Assembly: GCA_033964015.1 (NCBI GenBank)
Contig: CM066919.1
Span: forward strand, 18,788,146 to 18,852,145
DNA from: Scolanthus callimorphus
Taxonomy: Eukaryota > Cnidaria > Anthozoa > Actiniaria > Edwardsiidae
Reading direction: 5' to 3'
Length of the DNA: 64,000 nucleotides
Below are positions 12,601 to 21,096 of the stretch, piece after piece. Under the pieces are notes generated by a model that worked only from the letters and a program-made list of their open reading frames with translations, was not told the origin of the DNA and did not search any database. How positions within the stretch are numbered: the first letter of the stretch is position 1; each line of letters starts with the position of its first letter. Position numbers and translations under genes: made by a program.

Positions 12601-15600
12601 GTGCTCCTCTGAGAGTTGGTCATGTGGTAGTCACATCTGTATGACCTTAGTAATGGTGCACACATTTCTATATCTTGTTGTTTTTCCTTCTCGTTTAACG
12701 AAAGCTACATTTTTAGGCACATACTGTTTTCAATGTTTGCAGGAAAATCCAAGAGGAAAGCTTGCGGACATATTTATTTACCTACAACAGTGTTTATGAC
12801 TCTCTCAGGTGAGCTCTTCGTTATTGCAAACTTATCACTAATAGCCGGATGCTATTTCTTCCCGTGCACTACCGTGAACTGTTTTATTTCCACGCAGTGC
12901 TTATTCGCCGAAGAGAGATAATAGCCTTGGATATCCCGAGTTTCAGGAGCGCGCGAAATTGGATATCCACTGATTTTTAAACGCACTGTCCCACGGTAAA
13001 TTAAACGTTGATGGCGACGTAATGACCCGGCTTATACCTTGTTGTTCGTCCATATCCATGACGACACGGAAGCGAACTTGCAATTTTTTGCTGCAATTGT
13101 TGTCGCGCGAGTCGCTGCGATTTTTCTCGCACGTACGCGTCAACTCAAAATCACTAATGTAAACTATGTGCAACTCGGCGCGATCTGCCGCGATTTTTGT
13201 CGCGTGATGTCGCGGAGATTTCAAACATGTTCGAAACTCTTTGCAACTTCATGCGATTTGGAGAAAAGATAGCACAGAAATCGCGTCAGATTTCCAACTC
13301 CGCGCGAGAAAAATCGCCGCGACAAATGCAACAAAAATCGCAAGTGTAAACCGGCCTTTAGTCCACTCAAATCAATCAAACACTATGGTTTTCCATGGCT
13401 ACGTAAGAGAGTCGTCGTATCTCTCCAACAGCAGAATTACAGTGCAACGACGCTGGAAAGTGTTTGTGATAGTATGTTGTTTGATCCACTTTTACAGCCT
13501 TCACACACTTGCCGAGATGTTCGAGCTTCCCCCTGGAGTTGTACACAGCACTATCAGTAAGATGATCATCAACGAGGAACTGCAGGTAACCCAGCAACCA
13601 ACTGACAGTCGCCCTTGACCCTGTCACGCAACGCTCTCATTGGAATGTGGCTGGCGCCACTCCAAACCTGAGGCCCAGGTTACATGATCACGGCTGACGC
13701 GGCTAGCTGGGGTGATCCGGTTGATGGAGGTCCTGGCTCCATAAACAAACATTTCTAAATGTGCAAATCTACAGACGTGTGTGTGAGCACGCATCGGATC
13801 CAAGCTCGATCAACCGGGTCAGCCCATTCTGTATAAACACAAACCGAAGCAGTCCGGCTCGTGTAACCTCGGCTTTGTCGTGTCTTGTGTATTGCGTGAC
13901 TCTGGCCGGTGTTGAAAATGAGGTGTTGCGTGATCCCTACCCGAGGCCGTACTTATAAACGTGAATCTGGCCCAAACCTCTTCCCCTGAGATGCGTGCGT
14001 TGCGTGACACTGTTCTGAGAAATTGTTCTGAGAAAATTCTCTATCAAAAGGGTAGCCCATCGCCTGGCCAAAAGGATGAGAGACATCATACTCCTGATAA
14101 ACTGTGGAGGAAAAATATGAAACTACAATTCTCTGAAAATGGCCAGGGATTTGCTTGCTGCGACACTTGTCAGCCTTGCCACGAAAATCGGAGGATTTTA
14201 CGCGATGATTTTACAGCTAAAGCCGTTGCATTGGGACCCGCATTTTCAAAACGTCAAATTCTTTTTTGATTTTTGGCTTTGCTGTTTCACCAGTCAAACC
14301 ATATGAGCCAATCACATTCTTGCCCTGTTTCGCCAAGTGCAGTCACCTGGCTTCCCTGAACTAAAACCAGACAACGTCGCGATGGAAAGCCAGGCGACTG
14401 CACTAGGCGAAACAGGGCAAGAATCAGAAGATAAATCGTTGTTTTGAAAACGCGGGTTGCGATGCAACGAGTTTAGCTGTCTTAGTTATTATTTCAAGAA
14501 TGTAAAAAGATATCTGATTTATGAAATTAGGCGAAAGTGTCATTTTCGTGTTGTGGAAAGTTGACAGCTGATTTGAGTCATTCACGATGCCAAACAATAT
14601 GCAAGGATGCGGCGTCATCTTGAACACACTTGCTCAATTCAGTTTTTCTCAGTTTTGTCAATTTTTTGTAAGTGCTACGGCATGTGCTACGGTCCCAGTT
14701 TGTTTGTTTGTGTTGTTTATTTACTACCATTTGTTTATTTATTTGTTTGTGTTGTTTATTGTTTACTATCATTTGTTTATTTATTTGGATGCAGGCGTCA
14801 TGGGACGAGCCGACACAGACCGTCGTGATGCATCGTGGGGCAGAACCAACTCTTGTCCAGAACCTCGCCCTTCAGCTTGCTGAAAAGGTCAGAGAAACAG
14901 CACATTATTCTCATGTTCCCTAGCCTGAGCAAACAGTCGTCCTTTATCGCACCGGCTTCTGGGCTCCCTATGCGAGCCATCTCGTACCCAGAGCCCGTCA
15001 TCATTTGGCAAGCGGCAAAAGTATGGGCTCTGGGGGAATCTATTTTATTTAGACCCAAATTCTGGGCTTCCGGTTTTAAAAAAATATTGCTCAAAGTGTG
15101 TTTGTGTTTTTTTTTTTTTTTGCATTTTATGTGTGCAAGTTTTGTGTGTTTTAAAGGCGAGTTCGTTATGTTCTTGGTCCTCCACGCATGCTCACAAATG
15201 TTGGATTATCCCTGAGCCCTGAATCTTGCCGCTGGCCAAAAGATGATAGGGTCGGTACGAGATTGCTATGCGAGAAAAGACGTCAGAGACTGCAATTACA
15301 AAGGGCTAAACATGTTCACTTCTCTCGTCAATTTGCACTTCCTGTGAAACTTTGCGACTGATAATGTGTCGTCTGCCCCCTAATAGTATCTACTGTGTGT
15401 TTACTTGACGAGTGTAAACGCATTATGAGCAAAAAGCTGAAACACTGCGTACTTATCTCGTAGCGCTTCTGTGGCTCGCTTACGTAACTGCATGGGGCTG
15501 TTCAAAAAAAAATTGTATCCTCCCTATCGAGGAACCTGGAAATTCCACAGGGTCGCTGTGTTTGGCCCTGGAATTTCCACAGGGTTTGTCGATTTTGACC

Positions 15601-16753
15601 CTGGAATTTCCACGGGGTCCGCGATTTTGACCCTGGAATTTCCACGGGGTCCGTGATTTTGACACTGAATTTCCACAGGGCCATCCATTTTACCCTGGAG
15701 TTTCCACAGGGTATTCCTTTGCAACTGTGGAATGTCTACAGGCACACAAGAGAATGAGGAATTTCCACAGGGGTTGCTTCAAATTTCCACGGGTTGTACA
15801 GAAGTCTGGAATTTCCACAGGGGTAGAGCTTTTTTCTGAAAATTTGGAGTTCCTCAAACAATTTTTTTATGGAACAGCCCATGCCAGACAGCGTTTGACC
15901 TGGATAAGGTCTACAAGATGTTTTTCATGTTTCAGGTTGGCAATCTTGTTGAAAACAACGAGCGAATCTACGAGACTAAACATGGCGGCTTCAAAGATCG
16001 CCAGGGCATGGGTCGAGATTACCGCCAAGGACGTGGAAGGGACCAGCAAAAGCAAGGTAAAAACAAAACACCATCTCCAGCTCATTTGATATTGGTTATT
16101 ATTAATGTGCGATGTGCGAGGAACGCTTCTGATAGGCTTAAGTTTTTATGAATGAATTCCCGTCAGTTTTGGCACGTTTGCGATATGCCTGTGCGAGGAA
16201 CGCATCTGATTGGCTGAAGCTTTCCGAATAAGTTCCCGCCATTTTTGGCGCGCGCGTGCTACACAGGAAGCCCGCAGCGTAAATACGCCTACCCTAGTGA
16301 TTGTATGCAAGATTGATTGTCAAACGGGAAGGCAGATAGGGCGAGGAACGCTTCTTATTGGCTGGAGCTTTTTCCAATGGACGATTCCAGTGCGCGCGCT
16401 CTTTTTTATTCAGAAATACCCAAGCCGTGTCCCACAACTACCAGAATGCAGCGTACGCTTTTTTAACAGTTCGCTCGACCAACGTCCCACATCTACCGTC
16501 ATGCGGCGCGCGCGCGCGTTGTAGCTGGAATCGTCCATTAAATTCCCGCCAATTTCGGCGCGCGCTCGGCGACACAGGAAACCCATGGCATATCACCAGC
16601 ATGGCTGCTATTTGAATCTTGAAGGGATAGCGGATAGCGTGAAAATGTAGACATCGCTTAGAGCGCTCTCCAGAAAAGGCCCACTTGACGGTGTCTTTTG
16701 CTATTGCAGGTGACAGACGGTATCGCCAGAGAGGTCAACTGCAAGGCTACTAG
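3676..16753 (+). CDS. EIF3C: Eukaryotic translation initiation factor 3 subunit C, C-terminal 579 residues
   Basis: eIF3C is a core PCI-type subunit of the eIF3 complex that docks on the 40S ribosome and supports 43S pre-initiation complex assembly. Seventeen exons join in phase: 3676-3745, 4275-4374, 5072-5168, 5263-5381, 5599-5722, 6603-6908, 7758-7883, 9078-9143, 9576-9663, 10087-10170, 10930-11027, 11875-11924, 12743-12808, 13498-13585, 14795-14887, 15936-16056, 16710-16753 (1740 nt including TAG). All junctions are GT-AG. Diagnostic stretches are [89 protein letters not shown] and [20 protein letters not shown] (winged helix of the PCI domain). An acidic linker ([17 protein letters not shown]) opens exon 6 and the tail is Arg/Gln/Gly-rich. 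The acidic N-terminal third of the family (about 330 residues) is missing; those exons should lie left of the window. Introns are loaded with MITEs. Confidence 0.97.
4387..4906. mobile_element. Two adjacent MITEs (families D and H) in an eIF3C intron
   Basis: Family D (about 4387-4613) shares the block CATCGGCTGATTTAGGGAAT and the end 'aacaaaggagtggctaa...ggctcttt' with copies at 6990-7412, 8681-8909 and 16892-17113. Family H (about 4614-4906) begins AGGCCCGTTTATACTTGCAA and ends with the inverted form, TGTAAACCAGCCTTTA, and is rich in TCGCGCGAG/TTGCGACAA words. No ORF is present in either; they are non-autonomous terminal-inverted-repeat elements. Confidence 0.7.
6990..7412. mobile_element. 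Family D MITE invaded by a palindromic element
   Basis: The family D body (ataccgagtcagggaaagaa ... ataacaaaggagtggct) is interrupted between about 7145 and 7370 by a palindrome whose arms pair AAATAGCACGAAAAAAGCGA with its inverted counterpart near 7245-7275, and whose outer ends pair TCTATAGGATT with ATCATAGGATTC. This is a nested insertion. Confidence 0.6.
8517..9006. mobile_element. Nested transposons: family E carrying family D
   Basis: The outer element has roughly 30-bp inverted ends, TACTGCGCTTTCCAGTTAAG at the left and the inverted form ending ...GGATAGCGCAGTA at the right, both continuing into AAGCTTGGAGCGCC. Inside lies a family D copy (about 8681-8909) with its own ends AAGAGCCTGTGTCAGCC and GGCTGACACAGGCTCTT. 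A partial E relative (TTGTCAAGGAAAAGCTTGTG...) sits near 5900-6110. Confidence 0.75.
9184..9448. mobile_element. Palindromic MITE (family F), about 265 bp
   Basis: Inverted ends GTCCAGTTTCGAATTATCTG and its complement ending TTCGAAACTGGAC extend inward about 55 bp through TGAATAGGCAT and ATGCCTATTCA. The element is flanked by TA on both sides (aata|gtcc, ggac|tatt). It lies in the eIF3C intron after exon 8. Short open frames here are accidental. Confidence 0.75.
10650..10821. mobile_element. Family C MITE, 172 bp
   Basis: Ends are AATGGACGATTCCAGTTATA and the inverted form GGTTGGAATCGTCCATT. The core TCCCACATCTACCGACATGC recurs in the copies at 16375-16541, 20100-20975 and (shortened) 63466-63583. 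Confidence 0.75.
13073..13360. mobile_element. Family H MITE, 5'-truncated
   Basis: It is closely related to the copy at 4614-4906: TCGCGCGAGTCG..., CTCGCACGTACGCGTCAACT and the end TGTAAACCGGCCTTTA are shared. The left terminal AGGCC(C/G)GTTTA is absent. It lies in the intron before eIF3C exon 14. Confidence 0.7.
14212..14480. mobile_element. Palindromic family G element
   Basis: Outer ends pair ACAGCTAAAGCCGTTGCAT with ATGCAACGAGTTTAGCTGT. An inner hairpin pairs TTGCCCTGTTTCGCCAAGTG with its complement near 14385-14425. The relative at 63588-63846 shares the hairpin and the AACCAGACAACGTCGCGA loop; a decayed relative may occupy about 9880-10080. Confidence 0.7.
14977..15265. mobile_element. 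Mutator-like MITE (family J), 9-bp target duplication
   Basis: The terminal inverted repeats are CCATCTCGTACCCAGAGCCC and the inverse ending GGTACGAGATTG. The direct flanks CTATGCGAG (14968-14976 and 15266-15274) form a 9-bp target-site duplication. The copies at 42828-43046 and 52473-52553 have the same termini and 9-10-bp duplications, as expected of the Mutator superfamily. Confidence 0.8.
15495..15880. mobile_element. TIR element built from tandem GGAATTTCCAC motifs (family I)
   Basis: The ends are GGGCTGTTCAAAAAAAAATT and AATTTTTTTATGGAACAGCCC, flanked by ATG on both sides (15492-15494, 15881-15883). The interior repeats TGGAATTTCCACRGGG about eight times at spacings of roughly 25-45 bp, usually preceded by TTTTGACCC. 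The same motif in a similar frame occurs at 62571-62856 and in poorer form at 46845-47050. Confidence 0.8.
16112..16580. repeat. Three-copy degenerate repeat with family C MITE in the third
   Basis: Units start near 16112, 16190 and 16339, each with GCGAGGAACGC, (T)TGGCTG/AAGC and TTCCCGCCA...GGCGCGCGC. In the third unit the family C MITE (16375-16541; ends CAATGGACGATTCCAG and CTGGAATCGTCCATTA) separates the AGCTTT and TTCCCGCC halves, showing it inserted after the repeat formed. It lies in the last eIF3C intron. Confidence 0.7.
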
Positions 16754-16891
16754 CGTACTTGTAAAGCTTGACAAACAATCAGATAAATTGCTACTCCACT
16801 CATCAAGGCTACTGTACAGTTTACGCATCAGTCGAGGCATGCGCTAGTGAACTCTGAAAGAAATCTAAAAGCTGTCATTATATCACTTATT

Positions 16892-17113
16892 GAAGAGCCT
16901 CCGTCAGTCACCATTTTGTCAGCCTAGCAAGATACCGAATCCATTTCCATCGGCTGATTCAAGGAATTTAGTGCGATATATTCGATTAAATATGGTAAAT
17001 GAAGTATCAACCTTTGTTTGTAGATGATTATTGCGAGATTTCTACACACAGCTCGTCTTCTAATAATGGAATGAAAACAACAGAGTGGCTGAGGGTGGCT
17101 GACTAGGTTCTTT
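16892..17113. mobile_element. Family D MITE downstream of eIF3C
   Basis: It has the ends GAAGAGCCTCCGTCAGTC and GGCTGACTAGGTTCTTT and the shared core CCATTTCCATCGGCTGATT. It begins about 140 bp after the eIF3C stop codon; no clear AATAAA is visible between the stop and the element. Confidence 0.75.
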
Positions 17114-17597
17114 AGCAACTACATCAGTTCCAGTACACCAGTACACCAGTGCCAGAACACTCTGAGCAGCCAATGTATAAGTCGTGTTTACAATTTATTA
17201 TACGGTTTCGTTTCCACTGCGGCAGCAAATATGTATAAACTAAATATCGGTGTTTTTTTTTAAGTGAAGTTTGTTCTAAACACAATTACTAAAGTCCGTA
17301 AGAGTGAACAGAGGTGCCGCTCGGCCTCGTACACAGACCTGTTCTAGCGATTTTCGAGGCGAGAGCGACTGGGAGCGAGCTAGTGCGAAAGGCATCATGG
17401 GAAGGGCGAGCGAAAGATCGTTTCCGTGGTCCTTTGCGACAGCGCCCGAGCCTTCCCATCATGCATTGCCCGCCTCGAGGTTGTACCTTTCGCGGACCGC
17501 CAAGGTTTTTTTTTTTTCTTTTCTGACAAACCTGAGACGCCTGGGTTAGAGGCAGGATGCCTCTAAGAGATGTGAGACTAGTTTGTTCTGAGAGAGA

Positions 17598-17859
17598 TAT
17601 ACCGTTTCCGGGAAACGTTGTCATCCCAAAAGCCTATACGCTTGAAGCGCAAAGGATAAGGGGAGCATCTAAACTGCTACTGTTTGATCCCAATTCAGAC
17701 AGTTATCGCAACCACAGATCAAATAATTATATTTCAACACATTTCTAAGCATGTTTGCTTCTACGATTTTACAGAAATTTAAATAAACCTTTACCCATAC
17801 TCCCTAGCGCACCAAACTTTGTTGTTTTTCCAGTGACAACGTATCCCGGAAACGGTATA
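17598..17859. mobile_element. Family B MITE, 262 bp
   Basis: The ends are TATACCGTTTCCGGGAAACG and CGTATCCCGGAAACGGTATA. A second full copy at 31352-31612 has the same length and interior (AACTGCTACTGTTTGATC...). The TATA termini fit insertion at TA, as in mariner-like elements. DNA at 17114-17597 shows no recognised gene. Confidence 0.8.
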
Positions 17860-18054
17860 TATACTTGTCTCCCATCCAAATTACCGATAGAGGGAATATA
17901 AAGATACATTCAGTTGTAACTGTTAATGACAAGAGTTTGGTACCTATTGGATGTACACCAGTCCTTCTAGTAAGGCTACTAACTAAGGGCGGATAATAAA
18001 AAGTGATTCAATATGCGAGCACTGTGCCTGTTTATAGGAGCCAGACTGGTCCGG

Positions 18055-18628
18055 TTAAACACGAGGTTCCGGTATAAAAGGGATAACCCCGGGGCCCGAG
18101 AACAATCAGTTATCAATCAGCTGTCAACGAGTGAACATCTCACTTCATCTCTCTGTACCGCGAAATTCAAAATTTAGAATTCAAAACCGATGCAAAAGTA
18201 CAAATAAATAATTTCCTAGCTCTTTAAACCCATGTGCCTTTTCATTTATTGCAAAATATTTTTATTCGAACCTATTTCTGACCGAACAAAAGCGATGTTT
18301 TATTCTCAGCGGAGAGCGAGACTAATTAGTATTCAAAAGAGCGAATAATATTCTCTGCTGCGAAGAAAAGCGTTTTTATCCGAACCAAATCAGGTTCGAA
18401 TAAAATTATTTTGCAAGAAATGAGAAGGAATACAAATTTAAACAAGTAGGAAATCATTTGTTGGCGTTTTTGCTCGCATTTTGAATTCTAAATTTTGAAT
18501 TTCGCGGTACAGAGAGACGAAGTGAGATGTTGATTCTTTGACAGCTGATTGATAACTGATTGTTCTCGAGCCCGACGAGCCCCGGGGTGGGAGGAGTTAT
18601 CCCTTTTATACCGGAACCTCGTGTTTAA
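18055..18628. repeat. 574-bp foldback with a TATA box in each arm
   Basis: Nearly the whole interval is one inverted repeat with arms of roughly 280 bp. Left arm: AAACACGAGGTTCCGGTATA, then AACAATCAGTTATCAATCAG, then TGTACCGCGAAATTCAAAAT. The right arm is the inverse. TATAAAA occurs at 18073-18079 (+) and 18610-18604 (-). In the left arm TCAGTT follows with its A 35 nt from the first T of the TATA box, a normal TATA-initiator spacing; the right arm has about 18 extra bases there. There is no significant ORF. Confidence 0.75.
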
Positions 18629-18639
18629 GGGGGCGGAGT

Positions 18640-20095
18640 TCTTTTTTCTTCTTTGCCTGTAGGCCTCGGAATACAAAATATTTCAGTCGGGCAAGCCCGA
18701 AAGACCGTATATCCTTCATTTATGGTACATTATGGTGTCTTTCTGTATCCTCGATCTATAAGACATGGGAAATATTTATACGGAGGGCACTATAGTGCTG
18801 CATATACACGAAGGATCTACCAAAAAGACCGCGAGAACGCAGCTGACAGCTACATGTTGGTTCGTCCCGCAGTATCCTCTTGCCTCTCTCCTGTAAGGAA
18901 AAAGTTGATCTGTAATTTGAGGGCCGGATTTTGGAACTTTTGAGTGTTAAATTTTTTGGCCGTTTCTCTTGATGAATTTGTCGACTCCAAGTATCGCTCA
19001 CGTCGATATGTTGACCCCGTCTCCGGAGATTGGGTTACTTTCTCGTGTTACTTTACTTGTAGAGTCGGTGGCATCATCCGATCGATCCGGCATCTTCGCT
19101 TTTCGTCGCTCTTCGTGTACTAAGGTAGGATTCTAATCGCTTAACGCAATTCCGCGCTCTATTCTTTTACCAGTGATGGAATTGCGTAGTTCATAGTGAA
19201 AAAAAGTTAAAAAGTAGAGCAAAACGAGAGATTACATTGTCATCACTTGACGGTAGAACAAATACTTGAAATGACCCTGTTTTTGTAGCGAAATCGTCCC
19301 AGTTGGAGCCTAGGCCAGCTATAAAAAAAAACTTGAAAGGCACGCAAGAACGCACGCAAGAACGCATGCTAACGATCTCGTGTGCGTGCCTTGACCAGAA
19401 ACGTTCTGCTTTCTATGTTGTACAAGTCTAATGGTTATAGTGTTGGAAAGAAGCTAGAATTAGGGAGAATATCCGTTACAGGCGGGAACTCTAAGATCGC
19501 TACTATGACTCGCGCTTTGCTTAAAGTCTGCCTTCCATATAGTCGTATAAATTCTTTTAACGACACGAACGACTGATACGACTAATGGAACCAGCCTAGG
19601 GATAGAACTGTGAAACGTCCAAGTCGTATCGGTTGTCCCTTGTATCGTATGAGGGTTTTCCTGGGACTGGGGCGACTGATATTATTACGACTATATGAAA
19701 ACCAGTCTTTTCTTTACATCCAGATGATAAGTTTAGTTTCTAGCGGTGAAAGAACTGCCGCTTTTTGTAAGCATAGATTATGAAGCAACTTATATTATAT
19801 AGTTTACTTGCGTAGAAGGCTATCGCTAAGTTGCTGCATGCATTTTAAGGACAGCTTGACCTCAATTCTTGAGAACCAACGCTTGGTACGGTGATATCTC
19901 CAGACATTGGATCCTATAAACCTTGGCGGGAGCAGTGCGCCAACATGAAAGCAAATGACCTCAGTGATATCTTATTGTATGATTGACAAGGTTTTTTTTT
20001 GTTATTCATGATCCTTTACTTGGGATAAATACCTGTAGTTACTTCGATTTTGTACAAAATTGAAGAATCGTATCCTCCCAAATGAATTATCACGT
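18640..20095. other. Intergenic, no gene recognised
   Basis: A 96-codon open frame at 18653-18943 matches nothing I know. Around 19345-19385 there is a short run of ACGCAAGAACGC repeats. 5' UTR exons of the downstream transporter could be here, since its first coding exon is preceded by an acceptor-like TTTTAG, but none can be picked out. Confidence 0.4.
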
Positions 20096-20099
20096 GATC

Positions 20100-20975
20100 T
20101 TAATGGACGAGTCCAGCTATTACGCACGCGCGCTGCATGTCGGTAGATGTGGGACATTTGTCGAACAAACTGTCAAAGCGCGCCCTGCATTCTGATATAG
20201 TTGTTGGACCACCGGCGATCCAAGCTCTAGTCATGTGGGGTACTGTAAAATAAACATGCAACGTTGTCGCTGTAAAAATTATACGTAAATGTAAATATTG
20301 AAAAAAATTCATGTGACATCTCCTCGGAATGTTGTAGTTGTCAAATAAAGTGCTCCTGGAGCGATTTTATTGCATTTTGGGTGTTTTTTTGTGCCTTTTT
20401 CTTAATACCCCTACCGTATGTTATAATAGATTGACAAGGTACGAAACGAGCATTCAAAACACCTTTTTCTAGCTCGATTTTTTTCGCTAAAAATCGAGCT
20501 TAGTCATCAAACAAAACAACCCAGACAACGAGGAATGAACCACAGCACTATGTTTTAGCAGTCATTTGAATGTGCAACTTACCTGAGAGAAGTGCGAGGT
20601 CTTAAAAGTCCAAACGATTTCAATTTGAAGGCGACGTTAGAAAAAGTGGTTGGGTCACGGCACAGACGATCCAAGCTCTAGTCATGTGGGGTACTGTGAA
20701 AGAAACATGCAACGTTGTCGCTGTAAAAATTATACGTAAATGTAAATATTGAAATAAAATCATGTGACATCTCCTTGAATGTTGTAGTTGTCAAATAAAG
20801 TGCTCCTGGAGCGATTTTATTGCATTTTGGGTGTCAATCTACAGTACCCCACATGACTAGAGCTTGGATCGCCTGTGGTCCAACAACTATATCAGAATGC
20901 AGTTGGACAAGACATGCCTTGGGCATTTGAATAAAGAAGAGCGCGCGCACTTAAAGCTAGAATCATCCATTGGAT
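20100..20975. mobile_element. Composite palindromic family C element
   Basis: The outer ends are TTAATGGACGAGTCCAGCTA and the inverse ending AGAATCATCCATTGG. The inner part repeats GATCCAAGCTCTAGTCATGT directly (20217, 20669) and inverted (about 20851-20873). The block CATGCAACGTTGTCGCTGTA through GGAGCGATTTTATTGCATTT is present twice, about 450 bp apart. It looks like one family C element that captured or was duplicated by another. Confidence 0.6.
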
Positions 20976-21096
20976 GATAAGAGGTAAACAACGTTTATAG
21001 CCGATTAGGTGGATCCACAGACCCAAGAACTTCAAATGCGACGTGACTTTAATATATGTTTTGTTTATTTTTAGAGGTTACAAGTTAAATATCAAA

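Noticed and set aside
15530..15830. Regularly spaced short repeats resembling a CRISPR array
   Set aside because: The motif is an 11-12-bp palindrome with irregular spacing inside a TIR element in a eukaryotic intron; spacers are not unique and there are no cas genes.
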